This document shows positions 1 to 9,562 of a stretch of 46,885 nt of DNA, piece by piece. The notes beneath the pieces were generated by a model. The model made no database searches, had not been told where the DNA came from, and saw only the letters and a list, made by a program, of their open reading frames with translations. The first letter of the stretch is position 1. The number at the start of each line of letters is the position of its first letter. The position numbers were made by a program, and so were the translations under genes. Where the stretch lies: positions 1 to 46,885 of the forward strand of contig JAMXLK010000106.1 in NCBI GenBank assembly GCA_024281075.1, in the 5' to 3' direction. The DNA comes from Vulcanimicrobiia bacterium. GTDB lineage: Bacteria; Vulcanimicrobiota; Vulcanimicrobiia; Vulcanimicrobiales; Vulcanimicrobiaceae.

Positions 1-1055
1 ACGGTGCGTCGCAAGCCGGTGTGGATTCTGCGGTCCCACTGGCCGATAACACATCCATTCTCAAGAAATTTAAAAAGGACGTCGTTATTGCTTCGACCGT
101 CGATCCAGGTAACGGGGACACAGGCCCGCACGGTATTTCGATAGTGCAGAGCAATTTTGGGCTTAAAAAAGGCCAGGTCGTTACCTGCAACTTCGCGGAC
201 AGCGGCGGCAACGCCGGCAAGGGAACGACCGTGGACGTAATCGATCCCGGGACCGGTAAAACGTCCACACTTGCACAGAGCAGCAAGATCGAAGGCTGTG
301 CGGGCGACGCGACCACGCTCGCAAATGATGTCTGGGCCGCAGGATATACGACTGGACAGGTCTGCGGTTTTGACAGGAACGGCAAACCGATCGGTTGCAA
401 GGGCAGTCCGTTTAAGGCACCCTTTTCGGTCGTCGACGCCCATTGCAAGCCCGCTCACTGCTTCTATTCTCCCGAAATCATCTTTGCCTCGGATGCCAAG
501 ACCGGTGGAATCGTACAGTTCGCCGTCAACAACTACGGAAATCCAAACACGATCGAAGTCGTTACGGGCTTCGCGGTAAACAAGAAGTCCGGCTGGAGCA
601 AATTAGGGCCATCAGGTCTCTCGTTCAATCCCAACCAATTGGGGACGCTTTACGCCGCCGATGGCGTGGACAACACGGTAGTCGCCTTAACCAACGCGAG
701 CAACTTACTTGCGAAAGACGAGGTTACGGTGCTCAAAGGCGGCAAAACGTTCAAATGTAAGTATCATAGCGGACAGGCTCCGTGTGGGAAGCTCATCTTC
801 GCCGGATCTCCGCTGAACGCACCGGTTGCAATGACCATGCTGCCCAACGGCAATCTAATCGTTGCCAACAGCAAGGGTGGAAACACCTTGGTCGAGATCG
901 ACGTCTCTACCGGGAAAGTGCTTGCAACCAAGATCGTGGACACGAGCAAGACGCAAGGCATATTCGGACTTCAAGCAACAGGCACGAAGGATAGCAACAC
1001 GGCGCTCTACTACACCGATACGAACGACAACAGCCTGCACGAACTGGAGCAATAA
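1..1055 (+). CDS. Secreted beta-propeller/NHL-like protein, 5'-truncated by window edge
   Basis: Reading frame stays open to the window start (GASQAGVDSAVPLAD...), parallel to the pre-propeller region of the downstream paralog at 1058; shared blocks KKFKKDVVI, VLKGGKTFKCK, LYYTDTNDNSLHELEQ. Confidence 0.8.
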   Translation, partial: GASQAGVDSAVPLADNTSILKKFKKDVVIASTVDPGNGDTGPHGISIVQSNFGLKKGQVVTCNFADSGGNAGKGTTVDVIDPGTGKTSTLAQSSKIEGCAGDATTLANDVWAAGYTTGQVCGFDRNGKPIGCKGSPFKAPFSVVDAHCKPAHCFYSPEIIFASDAKTGGIVQFAVNNYGNPNTIEVVTGFAVNKKSGWSKLGPSGLSFNPNQLGTLYAADGVDNTVVALTNASNLLAKDEVTVLKGGKTFKCKYHSGQAPCGKLIFAGSPLNAPVAMTMLPNGNLIVANSKGGNTLVEIDVSTGKVLATKIVDTSKTQGIFGLQATGTKDSNTALYYTDTNDNSLHELEQ

Positions 1056-1057
1056 CG

Positions 1058-2224
1058 ATGGCTTTTTATACAAAGCGCGCGGCAATCGCCCTCATTGCAG
1101 TACTCGCCGCTGCCTGCAGCAACAACGGAGCCGTTCCGACGGCTCAATCCGGCGTGCCGTACGGCGCCTCTGGGGCCGCCGCAGACTCTGCCGGTCCGCT
1201 CGCCGATCACACGTCGATTCTCAAGAAGTTCAAGAAGGACGTCGTCATCGGATCTACGGTCGATCCGAAGAACGGCGATACGGGGCCGCACTCCATCTCG
1301 ATGGTTCAATCCAACTACGGGCTTAAAAAAGGCCAGCTCGTCGTCTGCAACTTTGCCGACAGCAGCGGTAACGCCGGCAAAGGAACGACGATCGAAGTGC
1401 TCAATCCTAAGCCCGGTTCGAAGCCGACATCGTTTGCGCAGAGCAGCCAGATCGAAGGCTGCGACGCCGCGGCGACGACGTTCGGCAACGACGTCTGCGC
1501 GGCCGGCTTGACCTCGGGATTGGTCGTTTGCTTCGGCCCTAACGGCAGCGTTGGGCAAAGCTACGGCTCGCCGCTATCGGCACCGTTCGACGATGTCGAC
1601 GCGCATTGCATCCCGGGACAAAAGGGCTTCTGCGGATATAGCGCCGAGTATATTTTTGCCAGCGACGCAAAGACCGGCGGTATCGTCAACTGGAGCATCA
1701 ATCAGTATGGCAATCCGAACGAAACGCAAGTCGTCAGCGGATTTGCCGAGAACAAGAAATCCGGCTGGAGCGCGCTTGGGCCGTCCGGCCTTTCGTATAA
1801 TTCGAAGCTCGACGAGATGTACATGGCGGACGGCGTCACGAACACCGTTGTCGGCATCACGCACGCCGGCAGTCTACTCGTCAAGAACGAGGTCATCGTT
1901 TTGAAAGGCGGCAAAACGTTCAAATGCAAGTTCCACGGTAAGAGCGATCCGTGCGGCAAGCTGATTCTCGCCGGGTCGCCGCTGAACGCGCCGGAGGCGA
2001 TGACCGTGCTGCCCAACGGCAATCTCGTTGTAGCGAATACCGCCGGTGGCAATACGCTCGTCGAAATTGACGTCTCGACCGGCAAAGTTTTGGCAACCAA
2101 GACCGTCGACACCGGCAGTTCCCCCGCCATCTTCGCTCTCCAAGCAGCCGGTAAGAACGATACGAATACCGTGCTGTACTATACGGACACGAACGACAAT
2201 AGCTTACACGAACTCGAGCAATAG
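1058..2224 (+). CDS. Lipoprotein, beta-propeller/NHL-like, tandem paralog of the preceding gene
   Basis: Signal peptide with lipobox-like AVLAAAC; strong full-length similarity to ORF 21..1055; starts 2 nt after its stop. Confidence 0.85.
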   Translation: MAFYTKRAAIALIAVLAAACSNNGAVPTAQSGVPYGASGAAADSAGPLADHTSILKKFKKDVVIGSTVDPKNGDTGPHSISMVQSNYGLKKGQLVVCNFADSSGNAGKGTTIEVLNPKPGSKPTSFAQSSQIEGCDAAATTFGNDVCAAGLTSGLVVCFGPNGSVGQSYGSPLSAPFDDVDAHCIPGQKGFCGYSAEYIFASDAKTGGIVNWSINQYGNPNETQVVSGFAENKKSGWSALGPSGLSYNSKLDEMYMADGVTNTVVGITHAGSLLVKNEVIVLKGGKTFKCKFHGKSDPCGKLILAGSPLNAPEAMTVLPNGNLVVANTAGGNTLVEIDVSTGKVLATKTVDTGSSPAIFALQAAGKNDTNTVLYYTDTNDNSLHELEQ

Positions 2225-2240
2225 CAGCGCTCGGATGAAG

Positions 2241-2275
2241 AAAAAGGCCTCGCCGCGCCGGCGAGGCCTTTTTTA
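2241..2275. terminator. Bidirectional rho-independent terminator
   Basis: aaaaaggcctcgccg-cgc-cggcgaggccttttt: 15-bp perfect stem, 3-nt loop, A-run and T-run on either side, between convergent genes. Confidence 0.9.
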
Positions 2276-3727
2276 TTCCGTGTCGACCGGATCGTTCGAA
2301 GGCGGTTCGTTGATAAAGTGCGACATCGGATATTTCGATTGAATCGGCACGAACTGGCGCGGCGGCTGCGAAAAGTCGAACGCGTCGCCGAGGCCCTTGG
2401 CGCGTTTGTCCGTGTAGCCGTTCACCGTGTGACCGATCGCACCGGCGGGGATGCCGTTGACGTCTTCGATGAAGCGCAAAATGCTGCCGTATTCGTACTG
2501 GACGTGCGAGACGTAGCCTTGCTTTGCATACGGCGAGATGATGAGGCAAGGAACGCGAATTCCGAGGCCACGATAGTCGAGCTGCGGAGGCGGTGCGTTA
2601 TCGTAAAAGCCGCCCCAGTCGTCCCAAATAACGATGATCGCGCTCGTATTCCAATCGGGCCCCTCGCCGACGGCGTTGACCACCGACGCGACCCACGATG
2701 GGCCGAGGTCGCTCAAATACGTCGGGTGGTCGGAGTCGGGGCCGCTCGGCGTCACCCAGCTCACCGCAGCGAGGTTGCCGTGCTTCGCGTCTTTTAAGAA
2801 TTTCGTCTGCGGTGCGATGATGTTCGTCTTCCAATCCTGACCGTAGCGAACGTATTTGATCGCCTCGAACGGCTCCCAGAATCCACCGTCGAGCCGGCGC
2901 GTCGCGTAGTATCTCCACGAGACCTTATTCTTATCGAGCACTTGCGCCATCGTGTTGAACTGATCGAAGCACGGGAACGGCCCTTGGAAGAGATGGAGTT
3001 TTCGATACGGGTTCTGCGTGACGTACGAGCTCACCGTGCCCTGTGGCGAATCGCAGTCGTCCGGCGCGTGCGTCGGAAAATTCACTTCCGCCTTGCCGGG
3101 CAAGCTGATATCGTCGGTGCCCGCCACCAGGGTGAGATGCGCGGTGAAGCTGCCGCCGAACTCGGTCGGAAACATCTCGTCGGCGAGCACGTACTGCTGC
3201 GCCATCGTCCAATACGGCTGGATTTCCGATTGCTTCAGATAGGCATAGGCCTTGTATTGGCCATTCTTCACGCCCCACGCCGTGAAACCGTCCATTTGGC
3301 CGTTATTCCAATCGGTCATCGACGAACGCCAGTCGTGGCGCAGGTCGGGATTGTTCGTGAAGGTGACGCTATGCAGCGGCACCTGCACGTCGCCGGGAGG
3401 GCAACCGGAACCGGACGATGGCGCCGGCGGTGTCGCCGCGGGCGCGACGGGCATTCGCGGCGCCGGCGAAGGCGTGGGAGAGGCGCAGCCGCTTGTGGGC
3501 GCGTTCGCGCCGGGATAGCCGGCGAAGAAATTCTCGAAGCTGCGGTTCTCTTGAATGACGACGATGACGTGCGAGACCTTGCCGTTGCTTCGCGCGCCGC
3601 GTGCCGGCGCTTGGGGCGTTCGTATTTGAGGTGCGCGCAGCCCACCGGCGGGATTTGCGCCGTTCATCACGCAGGCCGATAGCGCCAGGGCAGTCAAGCT
3701 GAGAGCGGCAAGCGGCAGACGATTCAT
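2273..3727 (-). CDS. Phosphoesterase family protein (AcpA / phospholipase C-like), lipoprotein
   Basis: HVIVVIQENRSFENFFAGYPGAN motif, IIVIWDDWGGFYDN; lipobox LALSAC after the M at 3727; the longer ORF start at 3817 is less likely. Confidence 0.85.
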   Translation of the reverse strand: MNRLPLAALSLTALALSACVMNGANPAGGLRAPQIRTPQAPARGARSNGKVSHVIVVIQENRSFENFFAGYPGANAPTSGCASPTPSPAPRMPVAPAATPPAPSSGSGCPPGDVQVPLHSVTFTNNPDLRHDWRSSMTDWNNGQMDGFTAWGVKNGQYKAYAYLKQSEIQPYWTMAQQYVLADEMFPTEFGGSFTAHLTLVAGTDDISLPGKAEVNFPTHAPDDCDSPQGTVSSYVTQNPYRKLHLFQGPFPCFDQFNTMAQVLDKNKVSWRYYATRRLDGGFWEPFEAIKYVRYGQDWKTNIIAPQTKFLKDAKHGNLAAVSWVTPSGPDSDHPTYLSDLGPSWVASVVNAVGEGPDWNTSAIIVIWDDWGGFYDNAPPPQLDYRGLGIRVPCLIISPYAKQGYVSHVQYEYGSILRFIEDVNGIPAGAIGHTVNGYTDKRAKGLGDAFDFSQPPRQFVPIQSKYPMSHFINEPPSNDPVDTE

Positions 3728-3811
3728 CGTCGAGCGCGCTTCCGGGCGGCCCGTACCGAGTCCTACGACGGGATTTCGGGCGCGAAACCGAAAAGAGTGC
3801 CGCAACCTGCT

Positions 3812-3844
3812 GCCCACTGCGCCGGCGACGGCATCGGAGTGGGC
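3812..3844 (+). promoter_or_regulatory. Candidate rpsF 5' leader hairpin
   Basis: gcccact ... agtgggc 7-bp stem enclosing a GC-rich loop with CCGs, 38 nt upstream of the rpsF start; role as an S6:S18 leader is inference. Confidence 0.3.
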
Positions 3845-3881
3845 CGCCTGCTATGCGGGCGTCCATAGTACGGAGATACGA

Positions 3882-4229
3882 ATGCCTGAATACGAAGTAA
3901 CCTATATTTTGCGTCCCTCGCTCGAAGAGAGCGAGGTCAAAGAACGCGCCGATGCAATCGCGCAGATCGTCAAGAATAACGGCGGCGAAGTCACCGGCGT
4001 CGAGCCGATCGGGAAGAAACGGCTCGCGTACGAGATCGCCGATTCGCGCGAAGGCAACTACGTCGTGATGCAGTTTACCAGCGAGCCGCCGGCCGCTAAG
4101 GAGCTCGACCGCCAGCTGAAGCTGCACGAGGACGTCCTGCGCGGACTCATCGTCCGGCTCGATGCCAAGATGAAGACGCACATGGCCGCGCTCGCCGCGG
4201 GCATCCCGCCGCCGCCGGCGCAATCGTGA
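3882..4229 (+). CDS. rpsF: 30S ribosomal protein S6
   Basis: MPEYEVTYILRPSLEESEVKERADAIAQIVKNNGGEV...GKKRLAYEI typical bS6. Confidence 0.95.
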   Translation: MPEYEVTYILRPSLEESEVKERADAIAQIVKNNGGEVTGVEPIGKKRLAYEIADSREGNYVVMQFTSEPPAAKELDRQLKLHEDVLRGLIVRLDAKMKTHMAALAAGIPPPPAQS

Positions 4230-4325
4230 AAAAGGCAGCCTTTCGGAAACTTCTGTGCCATACTGTTGACACTCTGCGGCGATAGACTCGCCGACATGAG
4301 TGCACGCAGCGAAAGAGAGTGAGCG

Positions 4326-4757
4326 ATGGCAGGTTCTTACAATCGGATCATTCTGGTCGGTAACCTTACCCGCGATCCGGAGATCCGGTACACGCAGTCC
4401 GGCAAAGGCGTGACGAAGTTCACCCTGGCGGTGAACAATCCGCGCAATAAAGAGGAGACGACGTTTGTCGACATCGTTGCGTGGGACCGCCTGGGCGAGA
4501 CCTGCAATACGTATCTGAAGAAGGGCTCGAACTGCCTGGTCGAGGGTCGTTTGGTGATCCGCAGCTACGACGATAAAGACGGCAACAAGCGTAAAGCCAC
4601 CGAAGTTGTGATCGATAACATGCAGATGCTCGGCTCCCCGCGCGACCGCGCGGCCGGCGGCGACGATGCCGGATTTAACGGTGGAGCGCCCGTTGCGGCG
4701 CGCGCCGGCGGCGGAGACGCCCTCGGCGACGATCTCGACGACGAAATCCCGTTCTAG
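4326..4757 (+). CDS. ssb: Single-stranded DNA-binding protein
   Basis: NRIILVGNLTRDPEIRYTQSGKGVTKFTLAVN, acidic C-terminal tail DDLDDEIPF. Confidence 0.97.
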   Translation: MAGSYNRIILVGNLTRDPEIRYTQSGKGVTKFTLAVNNPRNKEETTFVDIVAWDRLGETCNTYLKKGSNCLVEGRLVIRSYDDKDGNKRKATEVVIDNMQMLGSPRDRAAGGDDAGFNGGAPVAARAGGGDALGDDLDDEIPF

Positions 4758-4764
4758 CAGCCGT

Positions 4765-4813
4765 GTCATCCTGAGCGGAGCGAGGAGCGACGCTCCGCGC
4801 GGAGTCGAAGGAC
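4765..4813 (+). repeat. Dispersed palindromic intergenic repeat, copy 1
   Basis: gtcatcctgagcggagcg...ggagcgacgctcc...gcggagtcgaaggac; related copies at 15983, 23828 and 34287. Confidence 0.75.
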
Positions 4814-4939
4814 GCCCATTTCCGACCATCGTCGGCCTAGTGCCGGCTGCATCGCGCTCCACTGGCTCATCGACGGCTTCAGCCTGCTGCTCGTCCCCGC
4901 ATTCGCAACGATCAAATAACCGCCGTCGTCTGCGATCTT

Positions 4940-4964
4940 GTTCACGAGCTTAGTCGTCGTGAAC
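4940..4964. promoter_or_regulatory. Inverted repeat upstream of hicA (candidate operator)
   Basis: gttcacga-N9-tcgtgaac perfect 8-bp arms ending 5 nt before the hicA GTG. Confidence 0.55.
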
Positions 4965-4969
4965 AGTCA

Positions 4970-5188
4970 GTGTGCCCGCCGAAGTTTAGCATTATCAGGT
5001 CGTGGCTTCGCCGGGACGGCTACGCTTTGGTGAAACGACGCGCCACGAGCCACGAGCAATACATCCACCCTACCAAATCGGGGCGAGTTACGATCTCCGG
5101 CCTTGATAGTGAGGAACCCTCGCCCGGCGTTTGGAAGTCTATTCGTCGCCAAGCGTTCTGGGATCGGGAGGGAAAACATGATCTCTAA
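4970..5188 (+). CDS. hicA: HicA-family mRNA interferase toxin
   Basis: IIRSWLRRDGYALVKRRATSHEQYIHPTKSGRVTIS: HicA fold signature with the conserved His; paired with hicB. Confidence 0.8.
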   Translation: MCPPKFSIIRSWLRRDGYALVKRRATSHEQYIHPTKSGRVTISGLDSEEPSPGVWKSIRRQAFWDREGKHDL

Positions 5189-5399
5189 ATACGCGGTCGT
5201 TTTCGAGAAGTCACGAACGGGATACGGGGCATACGTCCCCGACCTTCCGGGATGCGTGGCGGCGGCGGCCACACTTGAAAAAGCCGAGAAGCTCATCCGC
5301 GAGACGATTCAGCTTCATCTCGATGGCATGCGCGAGGACGGAGACGAAATCCCGACCCCGACGACCGTCGCCGAAATGATCGAGATAACGGCGGCTTAG
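5178..5399 (+). CDS. hicB: HicB-family antitoxin
   Basis: YAVVFEKSRTGYGAYVPDLPGCVAAAATLEKAEKLIRETIQLHLDGMREDGDEIPTPT; ATG at 5178 overlaps hicA by 11 nt. Confidence 0.88.
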   Translation: MISKYAVVFEKSRTGYGAYVPDLPGCVAAAATLEKAEKLIRETIQLHLDGMREDGDEIPTPTTVAEMIEITAA

Positions 5400-5407
5400 C
5401 TAAAAAG

Positions 5408-6445
5408 CTACGGCGAGGGGCGCAGTTCGTAGTAAATCCCGCCGCTTCGCGATACTTGTTTGAGTCCGCGCGTCGGCGACGTTGGTGGCACGCCGGCGAG
5501 CGCGGCAGCAGCATCGCTCAGCACACGAGGATCGGTTACGTAGCCGTGCCCGCTGTTGCCGCCGCTGTCGAGATAACTGACGTCCACGGTGTCGACGCCG
5601 TCGCATAAGATGAGGTCGCTGCCCGCTTGACCCGCGCGCTGATTTTTATGAACTCGCTGCGATTGCCGCAACGCCCGGTCGTCGTTCGAGACGTACAAAA
5701 GCACCGGCGCCGAAGCGGCCGGGTTCGATAAGGGTTTGCCCGAGCAAAGCTTGGAGGACGTCAGCGCGCTGCGCAAGTCTCCCGAAGATACGTCAGGCGC
5801 GAACAAAATGGCCCGTGCAAAGCAGTTATTGCAGCCCTCACGGCGATAGAAGGCGATGCCCTCGGTCACGAACCGCGATCCAAGGCTGTAACCCGCCAGC
5901 GAAACGGGCATGCCGGGAAACGCTTTGTTAATGTTGTCAAGGAACGTGGTGAAGTGCGGCATCGACCACTTCGCGTTCGCCTCGTCCGTTTTGTAGGCTA
6001 AGACGCTGGTCTTGCGGGACGGCCACGAATAGACGATTACGGGGCCGGGAAATCGCAGTCCCTTTTGCAGTTCCATCGCGGTTTCGACCGCTGTGACGAA
6101 CGACGTATAGTAGCCGTGAACGTAAACCAGAATCTGGCGCGGGCGTTTCGGATCGAACTGCGATTTTATCGCCGTAATGAGCGCCTGCTGCGAGGAGCAG
6201 CGCGATTCGTTCGCTTTGTTGACCGGCGCCGAGATAACGCCGGCAGTGATTATAGCGTTGTGATTCGCATCGGTTCCCCACTCGCCGCTAAAGAGTTGAT
6301 TATCGTCCAGCGGCTGGCGGTCCGTAACGAAGAAGATCGATCCCGGGGTCGCGACGCACTCCGCACGCGCGGGCGCGCGCAAGTAGAGCATCAGCGTTAA
6401 TACGGAAATTCCGAACAGCAGGAGGCGCTTTGTTCGCGAACGCAT
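5408..6445 (-). CDS. Secreted/anchored alpha/beta hydrolase (DUF900-like)
   Basis: N-terminal hydrophobic segment; ILVYVHGYYTSF oxyanion region; GYSLGSR nucleophile elbow. Confidence 0.8.
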   Translation of the reverse strand: MRSRTKRLLLFGISVLTLMLYLRAPARAECVATPGSIFFVTDRQPLDDNQLFSGEWGTDANHNAIITAGVISAPVNKANESRCSSQQALITAIKSQFDPKRPRQILVYVHGYYTSFVTAVETAMELQKGLRFPGPVIVYSWPSRKTSVLAYKTDEANAKWSMPHFTTFLDNINKAFPGMPVSLAGYSLGSRFVTEGIAFYRREGCNNCFARAILFAPDVSSGDLRSALTSSKLCSGKPLSNPAASAPVLLYVSNDDRALRQSQRVHKNQRAGQAGSDLILCDGVDTVDVSYLDSGGNSGHGYVTDPRVLSDAAAALAGVPPTSPTRGLKQVSRSGGIYYELRPSP

Positions 6446-6474
6446 CCGTCGCAGCGCCCCGTTCTGCGCTCCGG

Positions 6475-7971
6475 TTATTGGGTATCGACCGGCTCGTTCG
6501 ACGGTCGCTCCTTTAAGAAGTGCGAGATCGGATACTTCGAGCTGATCGGATAGAAGGGGCGCGGATTTTGCGTGAAATCGAAGGCGTCGTCGAGGCTAGT
6601 CGCGCGGCCGTCGGTGTAGCCCGAAGAGGTCGGGCCGATGGCGCCGGCGGGGAGGCCGTACACCTCTTCGATGAAGCGTAAGATGCTGCCGTACTCGTAC
6701 TGAACGTGCGAGACGTAGTTTTGTTTGGCATACGGCGAGATGATGAGGCACGGCACACGAATGCCGAGTCCGCGATAATCCAACTGCGGTGGTGCGGCGT
6801 TGTCGTAGAACCCTCCCCAATCGTCCCAAACGACGATGATGGCGCTCGACGACCAGTACGAGCTCTCGCCGACCGCATTGACGACGGAGGCGACCCACGA
6901 CGGACCGGTGTCGCTATGGCGCGCGGGGTGGTCGGAATCCAACTTGCTTGGGGTGACCCACGTAACCGAAGCCAGGTTGCCGTTCGCCGCATCCTTCAGC
7001 ACCTGGGTTTGCGGCGCGATGATGTCGGTATACCAATCCGAACCGAAACCCGAGCAGTTGTGCGGTGGAGTATAGGTCGCGCAGCGCACGTACGAAAGCG
7101 CTTCAAACGGCTCCCAAAAACCGGCATTCAGCACGCGCGTGGCATAAATCTTCCACGAGACCGCGGCGCCGTCGAGCACCTGCGCGATCGAATTGAACTG
7201 ATTGAAGCACGGAAACGGCCCAAGAAATCCGTACCGTTTGCGATATGGTTTAGCGGTGATGTACGAACTTTTCGTGCCGGGCGGAGAGTCGCAGTCGTCG
7301 GGTGCGTGATTCGGAAAATCGACCTCGGCGCGGCCTGGAAGTTTGATGTCGTCGGTTCCTGCGACGAGCGTCAAGTGGCCGGTGAAGCTCCCGCCGAACT
7401 CGGTTGGGAACATCTCGTCGGCAAGCACGTACTGTTGCGCCATGCTTAGGTACGGCTGGATCTGCGATTGCTCGATGTACGTGTAGCCCACGTCGCCGGT
7501 GCCGCCCCATTTGGAGAAGCCGTCCATGTTGCCGTTGTCCCAGTCGGTCATTGACGCTAGCCAGTCGTGGCGTAAGTCGGCGTTTTTCTGAAACGTCGTT
7601 TGCACCAGCGGCACGGTGACGTCCCCGGACGGACAGCCGGAGCTCGAAGCGTGCCGGAAGTGCGGCTGAGCGACGATCTGGCGTGCGAAGTTGCGCCGCC
7701 CGGCTCGGCCGAGGGGCAGGGCACAGCCGGTCGTCGGTGCGTTCGCGCCGGGGTAGCCGGCGAAGAAGTTTTCGAAACTGCGGTTTTCCTGGACGATGAC
7801 GATCACGTGCGAAAGCTTCTGACTTGCCGATAGGCTGTTAACTCCGGCCGGCAGCAGCCGCGACGCGCCCGGCGTCAGAGGAGTCTGTCCCGAACCGCCG
7901 CAACCGGCGCAGAGCGCAAGGGCGAATAGAAAAAGCGTCGCTCGAAAGGCCACCATACGCGCTCCGTTCAA
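6475..7971 (-). CDS. Phosphoesterase family protein (AcpA / phospholipase C-like), paralog of 2273..3727
   Basis: HVIVIVQENRSFENFFAGYPGANAPTTGC, IIVVWDDWGGFYDNAAPPQLDYRGLGIRVPCLIISPYAKQ nearly identical to the first copy; lipobox ALCAGC. Confidence 0.87.
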   Translation of the reverse strand: MNGARMVAFRATLFLFALALCAGCGGSGQTPLTPGASRLLPAGVNSLSASQKLSHVIVIVQENRSFENFFAGYPGANAPTTGCALPLGRAGRRNFARQIVAQPHFRHASSSGCPSGDVTVPLVQTTFQKNADLRHDWLASMTDWDNGNMDGFSKWGGTGDVGYTYIEQSQIQPYLSMAQQYVLADEMFPTEFGGSFTGHLTLVAGTDDIKLPGRAEVDFPNHAPDDCDSPPGTKSSYITAKPYRKRYGFLGPFPCFNQFNSIAQVLDGAAVSWKIYATRVLNAGFWEPFEALSYVRCATYTPPHNCSGFGSDWYTDIIAPQTQVLKDAANGNLASVTWVTPSKLDSDHPARHSDTGPSWVASVVNAVGESSYWSSSAIIVVWDDWGGFYDNAAPPQLDYRGLGIRVPCLIISPYAKQNYVSHVQYEYGSILRFIEEVYGLPAGAIGPTSSGYTDGRATSLDDAFDFTQNPRPFYPISSKYPISHFLKERPSNEPVDTQ

Positions 7972-8108
7972 AGCTGGCGACCCGAATCCTACGAAGCGAC
8001 GCCTCGGTCGTCTGGCCGAAGCGCTTTTACCATTTGGCTAAAGGCGCCCCGCACGCCGAGTGCAACGCCCGTATGCAATTCCCTCCCACGACCGAGGAGT
8101 ACGACACG

Positions 8109-9560
8109 ATGAATTTTACGGATATGCCGACGGGCGCCGAGCTGCGCGAATTTCTCGCGTTGCCGTATGCGGAACTTGAGGATCTGAACCTGCGAGCCAA
8201 AGCGCAGCGTCAAGAACGCGTGCCGTTGCGTGCGCTGGAAGAAGAACGGCTGCGGTATCTCGCCGAGGAGCCGCGCATCAAGGCGGTAACCGTGCTCTTC
8301 AGCGATCTCGAAGGCCGCTTGCACATGCTCGATTACGATAAGAAGTTCTTGTTGCGGTCTTACGACAATCTGACGTTCGACGGTTCGTCCATCCGCGGCT
8401 TCACGGCGCAGCGCGAAAGCGACTTGCGTCTATCGCTGGATTGGAGCGCGTTCTACTGGGGGCCGGCGGACGTCTTCGGGCCGGGAAAGGTGTTGGTTTT
8501 CGGCGACGTCTTCGATCGCGACGGCAAGCCGTTTGCGGGCGACATCCGCGGAACGCTCAAGCGGTTTGCCAATGAGTGCTATGCGAAGGAAGGCTACGCA
8601 CTCAACGCCGCCAACGAGATCGAAGGTTTCCTCTTCAAAGGCCTCGATGCCGAGCGGCGCTACCACGAAACCGGCAAGTTCGAATACGTCAATACCGGCG
8701 GCTATTATCATTCGCTCCCGGGCGACCCGCTGCGTAACTTCATCGATACCGTGGCGGAAGTCCAGCGCGCTATGGGTTTCCAAAACGAGAAGGATCATCC
8801 CGAAGTGGCGCCGTCGCAGTTCGAAATTAACTACAACTATGGTGAAGTCGTGGCGGCAGCCGACCAAATTCAGCTCTACAAATTGATCTGCCGACAAGTC
8901 GCGACGAAGCTGGGCATGACCGCTAGCTTCTTGCCCAAACCCGTCATCGGCGTGAACGGAAGCGGCATGCACACCAACGTGTCGGTGAGCAAGAACGGCA
9001 AGAATCTCTTCTGGGATCCCAAGGGTCAGGAACAGCTCAGCTCCTTCGGCTGGAAGTTCGTCGACCGCATTCTCACGCATGGCAACGATATCTGTTTGAT
9101 GCTCAACTCAAGCGTCAATGCGTACCGGCGGCTCGATCCGCATTTTGAGGCGCCCAATCAGCTCAAGGCTTCGGCGATCGATCGCGGTTCGATGGTTCGC
9201 ATCCCCATCGGCAACGAGCGCAGCATGCGCACCGAAGTGCGCTCGGTCGCGCCGGATGCGAATCCGTACATGGTCATGCTGGCGGTTTTCAAAACCGGGC
9301 TCGACGGCACGACGAGCAGCATCAAGAACCTGCGTCAAGCGGACCGGTTCCTGCCCGACAATATCTACGATGCGCTCGCGGCGTTTCGCGCTTCGGAGTG
9401 GACCGGCAAACTGCTGGGCGATGACGTGAAGCTCCGTTATGCCGATCTCAAGCAGGGCAGCGCCGATCGGTGTCCGCGCTTACTTGGAACCTTCGTCAAG
9501 GCGCAAGAAGTGATGTTCCACCACGAAGTCTACAACCAGTATCTTTGGAGCCAATTTTAG
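8109..9560 (+). CDS. glnA: Glutamine synthetase (type I-like)
   Basis: VTVLFSDLEGRLHMLDYDKKF, NEIEGFLF, GSGMHTNVSVSKNGKNLFWD, NSSVNAYRRLDPHFEAPNQ; GAGGAG RBS before the ATG at 8109. Confidence 0.9.
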   Translation: MNFTDMPTGAELREFLALPYAELEDLNLRAKAQRQERVPLRALEEERLRYLAEEPRIKAVTVLFSDLEGRLHMLDYDKKFLLRSYDNLTFDGSSIRGFTAQRESDLRLSLDWSAFYWGPADVFGPGKVLVFGDVFDRDGKPFAGDIRGTLKRFANECYAKEGYALNAANEIEGFLFKGLDAERRYHETGKFEYVNTGGYYHSLPGDPLRNFIDTVAEVQRAMGFQNEKDHPEVAPSQFEINYNYGEVVAAADQIQLYKLICRQVATKLGMTASFLPKPVIGVNGSGMHTNVSVSKNGKNLFWDPKGQEQLSSFGWKFVDRILTHGNDICLMLNSSVNAYRRLDPHFEAPNQLKASAIDRGSMVRIPIGNERSMRTEVRSVAPDANPYMVMLAVFKTGLDGTTSSIKNLRQADRFLPDNIYDALAAFRASEWTGKLLGDDVKLRYADLKQGSADRCPRLLGTFVKAQEVMFHHEVYNQYLWSQF

Positions 9561-9562
9561 CG

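Noticed and set aside
3728-3817. N-terminal extension of the first phosphoesterase
   Set aside because: The signal peptide starts at M 3727; the extension is Arg-rich and would bury the signal sequence.
3369-4862. 497-aa antisense ORF across rpsF and ssb
   Set aside because: Opposite-strand shadow of clearly recognisable rpsF/ssb in high-GC DNA; low-complexity Arg-rich translation.
5396-5416. Short palindrome TAGCT-aaaa-AGCTA between hicB and the hydrolase
   Set aside because: 5-bp arms, weak stem, overlaps stop codons; insufficient for a terminator call.
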